Shown here: piece after piece, positions 29,788-39,600 of the stretch
Numbering within the stretch: the stretch's first letter is position 1
Layout of the letters: the number at the start of each line of letters is the position of its first letter
DNA from: Arthrobacter sp. DNA4
Lineage (GTDB): Bacteria > Actinomycetota > Actinomycetes > Actinomycetales > Micrococcaceae
DNA: 64,000 nt
NCBI RefSeq assembly: GCF_024362385.1
Contig: NZ_CP101466.1
Location: 4,278,001-4,342,000 of the forward strand
Direction: 5' to 3'
Position numbers and translations under genes: made by a program
Notes under the pieces: generated by a model
Told to the model about the DNA's origin: nothing
The model's database searches: none
The model's input: the letters and a program-made list of their open reading frames with translations, nothing else

Positions 29788-30828
29788 CTACCCTTCGGCT
29801 TTGCCCTGCCGCCAGTACCCCATGAACGCCACCTGTTTCCGGTCGATCCCCACGTCGCGGACGAGGTACCGCCGCAGTTCCTTGATGACCCCTGCTTCGC
29901 CCGCCATCCAGGCGTAGAAGGGCAGGGCACCGGCGGGCAGGTGCGGGTTCCTGGAGCCGCTGATGACGGAGGATTCCAGGCGCCCGGGCGTCTCCCACAG
30001 GATGTCTTCATCCACGTTGACGTCATCGGGCTCCGGCCCAGCGCCGCCGTCGTCCGCCGTGATGCCCACCCAGCCGGGCACGGGGACGGCCTTGCGCACG
30101 GCTTCCTCAAGCAGCTGCCCGTGCGGCCGGGACCGTCCGATGGCGGCGCCGCGGGCCAGCCAGGTGATTTCGATGTCCGCCGGGGAGCTGAGTTCCAGGA
30201 AGTCGCCGGCCTGCGGAACTTCCAGGAAGGCATGGCCACTCATGTACGACGGGAGGGTTTCCAGGATCGCGGAGATGGCGGGGACGGCGGTTTCGTCGCC
30301 GGCGAGCAGGACGCGCTGGGCCATGCCGGGGCGCCACTCGATGCCGGAATAGGTTTCGGCGGTGACACAGTGCGCGGCGCGGTTGTTCGGGCCGATGATG
30401 GTGAGCGGGTCGCCGGGTTTGGCCTTGGATGCCCAGTCCGCGGCCGGCCCGGCGTGTCCGTGGTCGTCGGCGTGCATCACTAAGTCGACGTCGATCTCGG
30501 GGTACACCGCATCCAGCCGCGCCTCCCGGACCGTATACGTGCGCATCGAGCCGCGCACGGCCGGGTCCATGGCCAGCCAGTCCCGGTACCAGCCTGCGTC
30601 GCCCGTGTCGAAGGCGGGGACCGGCAGCGGCGCGCCGTCCGGGGCCTGTGACGGGATGACCAGCTTGACCCGGAGGTCCAGGGTGTGGCCGTGGACGCCG
30701 AAGTCTCGCAGGGAGTAGCCGCCGAAGGTGATCCTGCGGAACGTGGGGCTCAGCTGCTGGACGGCGGAGACGGTCACCTCGAAGGCAAGGCTCATTGGCT
30801 GGGTGGCGGCGCTTTGCCGGATCTTCAT
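29788..30828 (-). CDS. Siderophore-interacting protein (NAD(P)H-dependent ferric-siderophore reductase)
   Basis: The 346-residue protein has an FAD-binding barrel (about 15-165, with FRRITFGG, RTYTVRE and GPNN) and a C-terminal SIP domain (about 170-340, LLAGDETAVPAISAILE and the final YLVRDVGIDRKQVAFMGYWRQG). Such ViuB-type reductases release iron from imported ferric siderophores in the cytoplasm. It is the last gene of the siderophore operon; its ATG overlaps the ATPase stop (ATGA). The operon's promoter, 4 kb upstream, carries an IdeR/DtxR-like box, so expression should rise when iron is low. Confidence 0.95.
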   Translation of the reverse strand: MKIRQSAATQPMSLAFEVTVSAVQQLSPTFRRITFGGYSLRDFGVHGHTLDLRVKLVIPSQAPDGAPLPVPAFDTGDAGWYRDWLAMDPAVRGSMRTYTVREARLDAVYPEIDVDLVMHADDHGHAGPAADWASKAKPGDPLTIIGPNNRAAHCVTAETYSGIEWRPGMAQRVLLAGDETAVPAISAILETLPSYMSGHAFLEVPQAGDFLELSSPADIEITWLARGAAIGRSRPHGQLLEEAVRKAVPVPGWVGITADDGGAGPEPDDVNVDEDILWETPGRLESSVISGSRNPHLPAGALPFYAWMAGEAGVIKELRRYLVRDVGIDRKQVAFMGYWRQGKAEG

Positions 30829-31649
30829 GAAACGAGCTCCAGTTCGGTGGTTGTGGCGTGGTGGCGGCCGATGGGAAGGATCAGCGGGGTACCGGAGACA
30901 GGATCCGGGATGACCCGGCTCTCCAGGCCGAAGACGTCTTTGACCAGGTCCTCCGTCACCACGTCCCCCGGGGAGCCCAGGGCCGCAACAGCGCCGTCCT
31001 TCATGGCAATGACGTGGTCCGCGTAGCGTGCGGCCAGGTTGAGGTCGTGCAGGACGATGGCCACGGTGGTGTCCCGCGTGCGGTTCAGGTCCGTTACCAG
31101 GTCCAGGACCTCCACCTGGTGGGCCAGGTCCAGGTAGGTGGTGGGTTCGTCCAGCAGCAGGACGTCGGTTTCTTGGGCGAGGGCCATGGCGATCCAGGCC
31201 CGCTGCCGCTGGCCGCCGGACAGTTCGTCCACGTCCCGCCCGGCGAGCTCCAGCGTTCCGGTGGCTTCCAGCGCGCGCTGCACCGCGGCGTCGTCCCCTT
31301 CACTCCAGCTGCGGAAGAAGCCCTGGTGCGGGTAGCGTCCCCGCCCCACCAGGTCGCGGACGGTGATGCCGTCCGGGGCGCTGGGGTGCTGGGGAAGCAG
31401 GCCCAGGGTGCGGGCCAGTTCGCGTGCCGGACGGGAATGGATGTCCTTGCCGTCCAGGGTCACGGCGCCATCGGCGGGTTTCAGGAGCCGGGACAGGCCG
31501 CGCAGCAGGGTTGACTTTCCGCAGGCGTTGGCGCCCACGATCATGGTCACCCTGCCTTCGGGGATCCGGACGCTGAGCCCGTCCACCACGCAGCGCTGGT
31601 GGTAGGCGAGGGTCAGGTCCTTGGCTTGGAGAACTGCCACGTCAGGCAT
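30825..31649 (-). CDS. Iron-siderophore ABC transporter ATPase (FecE/FhuC type)
   Basis: The 274-residue ATPase shows Walker A GANACGKST (residues 39-47), signature LSGGQRQR (143-150) and Walker B LLLDEPT (164-170), with the FepC/FecE hallmark TTYLDLAHQVEVL. The ATG at 31649 is chosen: it has GAAAGG just upstream and overlaps the permease gene by eight bases. The ORF extension to 31787 is a shadow of the permease. It powers import through the two permeases encoded upstream and is translated together with the reductase downstream. Confidence 0.95.
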   Translation of the reverse strand: MPDVAVLQAKDLTLAYHQRCVVDGLSVRIPEGRVTMIVGANACGKSTLLRGLSRLLKPADGAVTLDGKDIHSRPARELARTLGLLPQHPSAPDGITVRDLVGRGRYPHQGFFRSWSEGDDAAVQRALEATGTLELAGRDVDELSGGQRQRAWIAMALAQETDVLLLDEPTTYLDLAHQVEVLDLVTDLNRTRDTTVAIVLHDLNLAARYADHVIAMKDGAVAALGSPGDVVTEDLVKDVFGLESRVIPDPVSGTPLILPIGRHHATTTELELVS

Positions 31650-32739
31650 CCTTTCGGTTGGCCGTGACCAGGAGCCACAGCAGGAACGGTGCGCCGAGCG
31701 CGCCGGTGACCACGCCCACCGGCAGCACGGTGCCGCCCAGGAGCAAGGGGGCCAGGTTGGCTGCGAAGTAGTCGGCCGCCAGGACAATCAGGGCGCCCAC
31801 CATGGCCGACGCCGGCAGGCTGGCTTTGCCGGTGAAGCGGTGGGCGATGGGACCGGCCAGGAAGGCGACGAACGAGACCGGTCCGGCAGCCGCCGTCGCC
31901 ACTGCTGCCAGCGATACCGCGACGACCACCAGTGCCAGGCGCGCGGTGTTGACCCGGACGCCCAGGCCGGCGGCTGCGTCATCCCCCAGTTCCAGGATGC
32001 GCAGCGGCCCGGCGATAAGCCCAGTGGCGGGAACCAGGGCGGCGAGCGCGAGGAAGAGGATGCCGGCGCGGTCCCAGTTGGCGGAGTTCAGGGATCCGTT
32101 CAGCCAGACCAGGGCGTCGGCCGCCGTGCGGATGTCGGCCCGGGTCATCAGGAAGCTGACCACGGCCTGGAGGGCTGCCGCGGTCCCCACACCGGCCAGG
32201 ACCAGCCTGTTTCCGGCAGCGGTTCCCCTGCCGGTTCGGCGGGCGCCGCGGGAGATCGCGTAAATCAGGGCTGCCACCGCCAGGGCACCCGCCAGCGCGG
32301 CCCCGGACACCGCGGCACCGGATGCGCCGAAAACAACGATCGCAACAACCGCCGCCGCGCTGGCCCCGGAACTGATGCCGATGACGTCCGGACTGGCGAG
32401 GGGGTTCCGCAGCATGGTCTGGAACAGGGCGCCGGCCAGGCCGAACGCGATCCCGATCAGGAGGCCGATGACCGCACGGGGAAGCTTGTTCTCCATCACG
32501 ATGAAGCTGGCGCCGGGAATCTTCACACCGCCGGTGAGGTGGTTGAAGACGATGGTGAAAAAATCCGGGATGGTCACCGTGTAGCTGCCCAGAAGGACGG
32601 ACGCAAAGAACAGGAGCACGACGGCGGCAGCCAGCACCGCGGTCCGGTGCAGTCGCCCCCGTCCCCCGCGTTGCTCCATCACTTTTGGTCCTTGAGGACC
32701 GGTTTTGGCAGCCATATCTGATAGCGCAACGCCGGTCAC
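31642..32739 (-). CDS. Iron-siderophore ABC transporter permease (FecCD family), second subunit
   Basis: The 365-residue membrane protein has about nine to ten TM segments and FecCD-family signatures (NPLASPDVIGISSGASAAAV near residues 125-145, LGDDAAAGLGVRV near 235, GPVSFVAFLAGPIAHR near 280). It forms the channel with the permease encoded upstream. The GTG at 32739 is preferred because it overlaps the upstream TGA in GTGA; the frame is open to 32772 but that would need a longer overlap. It overlaps the ATPase gene by eight bases. Confidence 0.93.
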   Translation of the reverse strand: MTGVALSDMAAKTGPQGPKVMEQRGGRGRLHRTAVLAAAVVLLFFASVLLGSYTVTIPDFFTIVFNHLTGGVKIPGASFIVMENKLPRAVIGLLIGIAFGLAGALFQTMLRNPLASPDVIGISSGASAAAVVAIVVFGASGAAVSGAALAGALAVAALIYAISRGARRTGRGTAAGNRLVLAGVGTAAALQAVVSFLMTRADIRTAADALVWLNGSLNSANWDRAGILFLALAALVPATGLIAGPLRILELGDDAAAGLGVRVNTARLALVVVAVSLAAVATAAAGPVSFVAFLAGPIAHRFTGKASLPASAMVGALIVLAADYFAANLAPLLLGGTVLPVGVVTGALGAPFLLWLLVTANRKDA

Positions 32740-33818
32740 AGGCCTGCCCCTTTCCCGCGGCGGACCAACCACACGAACACGGGGGCGCCGATCAGGGCGG
32801 TCATGATGCCCGCCGGGATTTCACCGGGAAGCAGCACCACCCGGCCAACGATGTCCGCGCCCAGCAGCAGCGCCGGGGCGGCCACCAGGGACAACGGCAG
32901 GATCCAGCGGTAGTCCGGGCCGGTGAGGAAGCGGACGGCGTGCGGCACCACCAGGCCAACGAAACCGATGGGCCCCGCCAGCGCGGTGGCCGTGCCGCAC
33001 AGCAGGACCACCCCCAGGGCCGCCACAGCGCGGGACATGCCCACCCGTTGGCCCAGTCCGCGGGCAACGTCGTCCCCCAGGGCAAGGCTGTTGAGGGTCC
33101 GCCCGGCCAGCAGCACGACCAGCGCACCGGCCGCCAGGAACGGCAAACCCGGTAGGAGCACCGACCAGTCGCGGCCCGCGATGCCGCCCACCTGCCAAAA
33201 GCGGAACCGGTCAAGGGTGTCCTGGCTGGAGACCAGGATGACATTCATGAGCGATGCCAGCCCGGCACTCAATGCGGCTCCCGCCAGCGCGAGCTTCACC
33301 GGCGTGGCGCCCTCCCGGCCCAGCGAGGCGATGAGGTACACCACGACGGCCGCCGAGGCGGCCCCCGTGAACGCGAACCAGATGTAGCCGGAGAAGGTGG
33401 TCACGCCGAAGACGTAAATGCCCGTAACCACCGCCAGGGCAGCTCCGGCGTTGACTCCAATGATGCCGGGATCGGCCAGCGGATTATGGGCAACACCCTG
33501 CATCGCCGCACCGGCAAGGCCCAACGCACCGCCGGCCAGCAGGCCCAGGACGGTCCGCGGGATGCGGGCCTGCACCACTGCGTGGTCCCCGTTTGCGGGA
33601 TCGAACGCTGTGAGCGCCTGCCACACAGTGCCGAGGGGAACATCACGGGCGCCCACGGCCAGCGATGTGCCGGCCAGGAGCACCAGCACGACGACGGCGG
33701 CCAGCAGCCAGGCGGGCCGCCTCCTACCCGGAGCATCACCGCGGAGGGTGCCGGGGACTGCCATGGCCTGCACCTGGGTGCCGTTGTCCGCTGCCGGACG
33801 CGCCGTCGTCGTACTCAT
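32736..33818 (-). CDS. Iron-siderophore ABC transporter permease (FecCD family), first subunit
   Basis: The 360-residue polytopic protein has FecCD signatures (NPLADPGIIGVNAGAALAVV near residues 108-128, LGDDVARGLGQRVG near 225, GPIGFVGLVVPHAVR near 270). The ATG at 33818 (MSTTTARPAADNG) is chosen over a TTG one codon earlier. It starts 10 bases after the stop of the substrate-binding gene and ends in a GTGA overlap with the second permease, so the operon is tightly packed. It should act as a heterodimer in ferric-siderophore uptake. Confidence 0.93.
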   Translation of the reverse strand: MSTTTARPAADNGTQVQAMAVPGTLRGDAPGRRRPAWLLAAVVVLVLLAGTSLAVGARDVPLGTVWQALTAFDPANGDHAVVQARIPRTVLGLLAGGALGLAGAAMQGVAHNPLADPGIIGVNAGAALAVVTGIYVFGVTTFSGYIWFAFTGAASAAVVVYLIASLGREGATPVKLALAGAALSAGLASLMNVILVSSQDTLDRFRFWQVGGIAGRDWSVLLPGLPFLAAGALVVLLAGRTLNSLALGDDVARGLGQRVGMSRAVAALGVVLLCGTATALAGPIGFVGLVVPHAVRFLTGPDYRWILPLSLVAAPALLLGADIVGRVVLLPGEIPAGIMTALIGAPVFVWLVRRGKGAGL

Positions 33819-33828
33819 CAAAGGGTGC

Positions 33829-34917
33829 CTACTTCACTGCATCCGCTGCTTTAGCCAGCTGCGGCAGGAACGTGTCCACGGACCAGGGCAGGCTCAGCGG
33901 CGACGATGCCGAGATGGAAAGGGTCAGGGTGTTGTCCGAATCGGCCACCAGGGCACCATTCTTGATGGCCGGGATCTGGCCGAGCAGCGGGTCCGCCTTG
34001 ATGGCGTCGGTGGTGGAGGCATCGGGAACCCAGGTGACGAAGATGTCCGACTGCAGTTCATTGGCCTTCTCGGCGGACCACGGAATGTAGAACTCCTTGG
34101 AGCCCTTGGAGTTGTCCGCCACTACCGGGGCCAGGGTCATACCGATTTCGCTGAGGAAGCGGGGGCGGTTGTCGTTGGCGGTGTAGACGTTTACGCCGTC
34201 GCCCTTGGCGGGTTCCAGGTTGCCGTAGATGAAGCTCTTGCCTTGAATCTGCGGGTACTGGGCCACCTTGTCCTTGACCATCGACTCGGTGTCGGAAACC
34301 AGTTTGGTGGCTTCGGCTTCCTTGCCCAGGGCCTTGCCGATGATGGTGGTGGAGTCCTGCCAGGACGTTCCATAGGCCACCTCGGGGTGGGCCACGACGG
34401 GGGCGATTTCGCTGAGTTTCTTGTAGTCCTCTTCCGTGAGGCCGGAATAGGCAGCAAGGATCACGTCCGGGTTGAGCTTGGCGATCTCCGTGAAGTTGAC
34501 GCCGTCCGCCTCGGAGTACTGCACCGGGGCCTTTTCGGAACCGAAGCCCGCGCCCAGCTTTTCAAGCGCGGCATCCTTCCAGGGGGTGGAGCCCTTGTCA
34601 TTGCCGCCCCACTCGTTCCTGGGGACGCCAACCGGAACCACGCCAAGCGCGATGGCGACGTCGTCGTTTACCCAGGAGACGGTGGCAACCCGGGTGGGCT
34701 GCTTCTCGATGGTGGTACTGCCGTACACGTGCTCGATGGTGACGGGGAACGCGGTGCTGCTGCTGGAGCTGCCGGTATCCGCAACGGTGGTGGCAGGACC
34801 TGTGCTGCACGCAGACAGCGTGAGGGCCGCCGCGGCCAGCACTGTGCCGTCCTTAACGGCCGAGGAAAACAGCGTGCGGCGGGTGGGCGCCGGGCCGGGA
34901 AAGAGGGGGAACGTCAC
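33829..34917 (-). CDS. Iron-siderophore ABC transporter substrate-binding lipoprotein (FecB/FhuD type)
   Basis: The 362-residue protein has a twin-arginine-like start (PTRRTLFSS), a hydrophobic stretch and a lipobox LSAC with lipidated C37. The periplasmic-binding fold follows (IEHVYGSTTIEKQPTRVATVSW, NPDVILAAYSGLTEEDYKKL), of the FecB/TroA-like class for ferric siderophores. It is tethered outside the membrane and delivers substrate to the permeases. The GTG at 34917 has AAGGAG four bases upstream. It is the first gene of the operon, and the region in front carries an IdeR/DtxR-like iron box. The actual siderophore cannot be told from sequence. Confidence 0.94.
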   Translation of the reverse strand: MTFPLFPGPAPTRRTLFSSAVKDGTVLAAAALTLSACSTGPATTVADTGSSSSSTAFPVTIEHVYGSTTIEKQPTRVATVSWVNDDVAIALGVVPVGVPRNEWGGNDKGSTPWKDAALEKLGAGFGSEKAPVQYSEADGVNFTEIAKLNPDVILAAYSGLTEEDYKKLSEIAPVVAHPEVAYGTSWQDSTTIIGKALGKEAEATKLVSDTESMVKDKVAQYPQIQGKSFIYGNLEPAKGDGVNVYTANDNRPRFLSEIGMTLAPVVADNSKGSKEFYIPWSAEKANELQSDIFVTWVPDASTTDAIKADPLLGQIPAIKNGALVADSDNTLTLSISASSPLSLPWSVDTFLPQLAKAADAVK

Positions 34918-34946
34918 GGGGCTCCTTGAATCGGGCTGATCAAAAC

Positions 34947-34965
34947 TTAAGTAAGGCTAACCTAT
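34947..34965. promoter_or_regulatory. IdeR/DtxR-like iron box before the siderophore operon
   Basis: TTAAGTAAGGCTAACCTAT agrees with the DtxR/IdeR consensus TTAGGTTAGGCTAACCTAA at 16 of 19 positions. It is 30 bases before the GTG of the substrate-binding gene and overlaps a TATATA that could be the -10. Iron-loaded DtxR/IdeR would repress the operon. Confidence 0.82.
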
Positions 34966-35276
34966 ATAAATCACCATTACGCAACACTTTTATCACCTAA
35001 TCCATCAACGTGACGAAACCCACATTCTGCGGTTGGCTGCTTGGACAGGACCCGCATCGTTTGGCAGGATGGCCCTTGCTGGTCCGGCTCCAGAGACACC
35101 GGACGGCTGAACACGAAAAGGACAACGGGAACGATGCGCACGCAGAGGGCCAACTGGGCCGCCGCTGCCGTGGAGAGCGGGGTGGCCGCTCTGGCCTGCA
35201 CCGCGGAGACTGACTGACTCCCCCGTTATCCCTCGGCCCGGCTCCGGGACGCCCACCCTTCACGAAAGTTTCAGCC
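34966..35276. other. Divergent intergenic region, siderophore operon / FBP-domain gene
   Basis: About 310 bases. The left end holds the iron-box promoter of the siderophore operon. The right side must hold the promoter of the FBP-domain gene, but no clear -35/-10 pair stands out. A 27-codon ORF with ATG at 35134 and stop at 35215-35217 exists, without a convincing ribosome binding site, so I do not call it a gene. Confidence 0.4.
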
Positions 35277-35771
35277 ATGCAATCAGTCACGTCCCAGCAG
35301 ATCCGCTCATCCTTCATCAATGCCAGCCGCTCGGAAGCCGCAAAGCTGACCCTGCCCAAAAACTTCGACTCCCTCGACTGGGACAGCCTGGAGTTCCTCG
35401 GCTGGCGGGATGAAAAGATGCCGCTGCGCGGCTACCTCGTGGTCCCGGGACAAAAGGGCCTCACCGGCATCATGCTCCGGGCACCCGAGGGAGGGGCCAA
35501 AAAGAACCGGTCGGTGCTGTGTGAGCTCTGCCGGGATGTGTTGTCCAACGAGGACGTGTTGTTGTGGGTCGCCAAGCGGGCAGGCCAGTCCGGGCGGAAC
35601 GGCAATACCGTCGGCACCCTGATCTGCGCCGACTTCGTCTGCTGCGGCAACGTCCGCAGGGAGCCGCCCGTCAATGAGATCAATCCCGATCCCGCCGCCG
35701 TGGTGGAACGCCAGATCAAGGGCCTGCAGGACCGCACGGCGCTGTTCCTTGCGCGCGTTCAGGCCAAGTAG
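35277..35771 (+). CDS. FBP-domain (FusB-like, EF-G-binding) treble-clef zinc protein
   Basis: The 164-residue protein matches the FBP/FusB-type family. It has an N-terminal helical part (about 1-60, IRSSFINASRSEAAKLTLP) and a C-terminal treble-clef with C82-x2-C85 (LCELCRDV) and C117...C122-C123 (ICADFVCCGNVR) as candidate zinc ligands. FusB proteins bind EF-G and free it from the ribosome in the presence of fusidic acid. In actinobacteria these chromosomal relatives have no proven role, so resistance should not be assumed. The gene is alone, divergent from the iron operon, and ends at a shared bidirectional hairpin. Confidence 0.85.
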   Translation: MQSVTSQQIRSSFINASRSEAAKLTLPKNFDSLDWDSLEFLGWRDEKMPLRGYLVVPGQKGLTGIMLRAPEGGAKKNRSVLCELCRDVLSNEDVLLWVAKRAGQSGRNGNTVGTLICADFVCCGNVRREPPVNEINPDPAAVVERQIKGLQDRTALFLARVQAK

Positions 35772-35784
35772 AACGTCAGGAGAA

Positions 35785-35834
35785 GCAGGCGGGGGAAGTT
35801 CCGTTACGGCCGTGAACGGGACTTCCCCGCCTGC
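35785..35834. terminator. Bidirectional terminator between convergent genes
   Basis: GCAGGCGGGGGAAGTTCCGTT and AACGGGACTTCCCCGCCTGC form a nearly perfect 20-bp stem with a few loop bases. It lies between the FBP-domain gene (ending 35771) and the lipoprotein gene (ending 35838) and can serve both. Confidence 0.8.
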
Positions 35835-35837
35835 CGG

Positions 35838-36488
35838 TCAGCGGTAGGAGAAGCTCATCAGCACCGCCTTCAGCGTCTGGCCTTCGGCGCCCCAGTACCA
35901 GGCCTTCGCCGCGTCATCGTTGGCGAACGGCTCTCCGGTGAACAGCACGTCTGCGGCCAGGATGCGGTCGCCAAGCATGATGGGGGCGGCCTGGATCTTG
36001 CCGTCAGGTGATACGGGAAGTCCCGCAGTGAGCCCCATGCGGTACTGGACCGCTCCGTTGACATGATCAACATAGAACGACGAATGGGGCGTGGGAACGG
36101 TCCGGCCCACCAGGCCCGGCACGGGGTCCACCTCCAGGAGAAACCTCGCGGCTGGTCCGGCCCCGGCGTCGCCAACCTGGCTGTAGTAGATGTTGATCTG
36201 CTGCTTGCCGGCATCATCCAGCACGGTGGCTGTTTCCACCGAGGGTGATGTGGAAACCTGGTCGTGCTCCACACGCCAGCCTGCCGGGTGGGTGAAGGAA
36301 AGCCGGTCATCGGGGAAGGTGAAAGTCACTGGCGCCGCTGGTGACTGGATTGCCGGCGGGGGCGTTGCCGTTGCGGTTGCTGTAGCCGGGCCGGCGGAAT
36401 TAGCCGCCACGCCGCCACTGGTCGAGCAGCCAGCAACGCAAAGCACGGCTGCGGTGAGGAGAAGCACGGCGCGCTGCGGGAGGCGCAT
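35838..36488 (-). CDS. Secreted lipoprotein of unknown function
   Basis: The 216-residue product (from the ATG at 36488, MRLPQRAVLL) has a short basic start, a hydrophobic core and a lipobox VAGC with lipidated C21. A low-complexity Ala/Thr/Pro linker (about 22-50) follows, then a folded domain with FTFPDDRLSFTHPAGWRVE and regular beta-strand spacing, which hints at a PsbP/Mog1-like fold; I cannot name it. It should be anchored to the outer face of the membrane. It lies downstream of jetC on the same strand but 195 bases away, and nothing suggests a shared function. Confidence 0.8.
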   Translation of the reverse strand: MRLPQRAVLLLTAAVLCVAGCSTSGGVAANSAGPATATATATPPPAIQSPAAPVTFTFPDDRLSFTHPAGWRVEHDQVSTSPSVETATVLDDAGKQQINIYYSQVGDAGAGPAARFLLEVDPVPGLVGRTVPTPHSSFYVDHVNGAVQYRMGLTAGLPVSPDGKIQAAPIMLGDRILAADVLFTGEPFANDDAAKAWYWGAEGQTLKAVLMSFSYR

Positions 36489-36682
36489 GGGAATGCCTTT
36501 CAAGAGGACGCCATTGTTCTCTCGTGGAACAGCGCGGACCCAGCATCCCGCAGTACCTATGGGATTTATTCAGGCGAGGTGTGGTTGGTTATCCCAGATT
36601 GGCACAACGAAAACACCGGCCACCACTGCCGGGACAATAAATCCACCAATTTGTTATTCAGCGGATATTCCGCGGTGTCCGG

Positions 36683-39600
36683 TTACCGCAGGACGATATC
36701 CACCGGGTTCGCCTCCGACCGCCACACGCCCTCCTCGCCGGCCCGGGGACGGATCACCGGCGCGGTGAGGACACCGGAGCGGTTGGTGCGCCGGTCCCGG
36801 AGGATTTCGGTGACGGAGCCCAGGTGCCGGGACAGGTCGATCACGTTTTCAGGCGCGGCCAGCAGCAGCTGGAAACCGAATTCGTGCAGTGCCTTGATCC
36901 CGGCGCCGGCGAACTCCTCGGACGCGAGCACAAAGGCCTCGTCCATCATCACGGTGCCGTAGGTGGTGAAGCCCTGCTCGGCGATGCCCAACTGGTAGCT
37001 CAGGGCCGCGGCCATGATGAACGCGGTGAACCGTTGCCGCTCGCCGCCGGACATGGACCCGGTGTCGGCGTGCATGAACACCTCGGTCTTCTTGCCGCCA
37101 CGCGGACCGGTGACTTCCCGGTGCTCCTTGCACTGGATGAACAGGTGCCCGCGCACGTCCAGCACCTCGGCCCGCCATCTTCGGTCCTCGGGCGCCTGGG
37201 AGCCAAGCCGCTTCACCAGCGTCTCCAGGGATTTGTAGCGGGCGGTGAGCTCGCCGTCGTCGTCCCCCTCAGCGCCGGATCCCTCCGCCCGGGCGGCCTC
37301 CGTTTTGGCGGCTGTGCCGGGCCTTCAGCGCGTTCTGGATGGCGTCCTTGAACTGCTTGGCCGTGGGCGGCAGTGTCTGTTTGATGTCCAGCTCCAGGTA
37401 GCTGCCTTCGTGGAAGTTCACCTGCGACAGGATGCCGTTCAGGGGCAGTATGCGGCTGGTGATGGAGCGGCGTTCCTCGTCCAGCAGGTGCAGCAGGGTG
37501 CTGAAGGACTCGTGCGTGCGCTGGTTGAAGAACTGGCGGAACTCCGCCTCCTGCGCGGGCAGGCCGTCGTTCACGATCGCGTGGTAGCGCGCCTCGAACT
37601 CGCTCGCCGCGCCGATGCTGGTGCCGTGGTCAGCAGAGATGGCGCTGCCCCACTCACGCACGAAGCCTTCGAAAATTCGGGTAAGCCGCTCCGCCGTCGA
37701 CTGCCCCCGCGACTCCGCGGTGTGCAGTTCACCCAGCAGCGCGGTCCGCACCCGGTTGGCCAGGTTGTCCAGCTCGTGCATTTCCGTGATCTCGCCGAAG
37801 TCGGCGAAGTAGGGTTCCAGGGCTTTAACGGTGGCGTCCGACGGCGGCGCCTCGGCCAGGCGGTCACGCGCGGCTTCCAGCAGGCTGTCGGCAGCCGTCA
37901 GCTGGCGGTCGAGTGCCTTGTATTCGCTTTGCAGGACCGCTGCGGACTCGGTACTGGACTGGTGCTTGTGCCGGACTTCCTCGATGGTGGCGCGGAGCGG
38001 TTCCAGGTCCGCCTGTGCCGCCAGGGCATCCTTGAGCCGCTGCTCGATCCGCGCCAGCTCATCGGCGGCCACCGCGGCAGACACCTGTTCCCAGGGACGG
38101 TCGTCTTCCGCGATCCGGCGCAGTGCGTCAAGCTGCCGGCTCATGCCCTGGTGCGAATCCTCCCGGCTCTGCGCCAGTTCGGCGGCCTTGGCCACGTCCT
38201 GCCGGAGGTCCTCCACCTGCCCGGCCACGAGCTCCAGCTTGGCCGCATTGTCAAAGCCCAGGACGTAATCCTGGCGGCTGGTGAACCGGTCATCCTTCTC
38301 CACCGTGTGCCGGTTGCGCTTGACCACGCCGCCCAGGCTGAGGCCCTTGTCCAGGGCGGCCAGTTCGTCCGGATCCTCCACGCAGGGGTAGGCGAAGTCC
38401 AGGGCGATCCGCTCGCGGACCCACTCGCCGGCCTCAGCAGCCGCACCCGAGGCGAGGATGTCCAGCTTGGTGAGCAGGTCGCCGTCGCGCGCGTCCTCCA
38501 CGGCGAGCGCACCGCCGGCCAGCGGCTTGGAGACATCCACTGCCCGCAGCGCGCCGCGGACGTTGTGGTCATTGAGGTAGCGGGTCACGGCGCCGAAGTG
38601 CTCGCCGGGAACCAGCAGGGTGGTGGCGAGGTTGCGGAGCGCACGTTCGGCAGCGGGGCGCCACCGTTCCTCCCCGTCGGCGAGGTCCATGAGCTCACCG
38701 GCGAAGGGCATGCGGTCCTCGGGGATGCCGGTTGCGGCGGCAATGGCGGCGCGGTTTTCGATGCTCGACGGCGGCAGCAGGGATTTGCGCGTCTTCAGCG
38801 AGATGAGTTCCTGCTCAGCCGCGGCCAGTTCGCGTTTCCGGGTGGCGTGCGCGTCGAACGCCTCGAACCGCAGCTCCTGCAGGGCCTGCGAATCATCCTT
38901 CAGCTCGGCGGACCGGACCGCCGCCTGCTCGTGTGCCTGCTCCCAGCCGGCGGCGCTCCACTCGAGCTGCAGGCCGGCGTCGGCCAGTGCCTGCTGGGCC
39001 GCCTCCTCCACCTGTTGCCTGAGTTTCAGGCCAACCCGGGCGTTCTCCAGCGACTGCTCGATGGCCGAGATCGCGTTGCCGCCCTGGTTGTTGTAGTCGG
39101 TTTCCAGCTGCCGCAGCTCCTTGGCCAGGCCGTCCCGGACCGCACGCTCGGCGCCGAGTTCCTTGGCCTTTGCCTGCGCCAGCTCGCGGAAACGGACCAG
39201 GGTCTTCTGGTGGACCGTGACGGCCAGCTGCTGCCGGTACGCCTCGAACTCCCCGCCCACCAGCTCACGGAGCCGGTTCGCGTCCAGCAGCGACTGCGCG
39301 TATTCCCGGTTCAGTCCCGGGACCGGAGCCAGCTGGTCCCGCTGCTGCCGGACGTCCTCGAGCCGCTGGCGGATCGACATCAGGTTGCTGAACTCCTCCA
39401 CCACATCGTCAGCGGCGGCCAGCGTTGCCGGCGCGTCGAGGACCTGGTCGCGGAAGAAGGTGTTGACGCTGCCGCCGAGGCCCTTGCCGGCCTGGATGAC
39501 GCGCAGCAGGGGCAGCGCCTGGTCCGAGCTGATCCCCAGCAGGCGCCGGAACCGCTCCGCGAACGCCTTGTGCACGTCGAACACCTGGGCGTGCGGGAAG

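Noticed and set aside
36489..36682. A jetD remnant between jetC and the lipoprotein gene
   Set aside because: The gap is too short, and reading the frame directly after the jetC stop gave only a brief stretch ending in stops, with nothing resembling DUF3322 or DUF2220.
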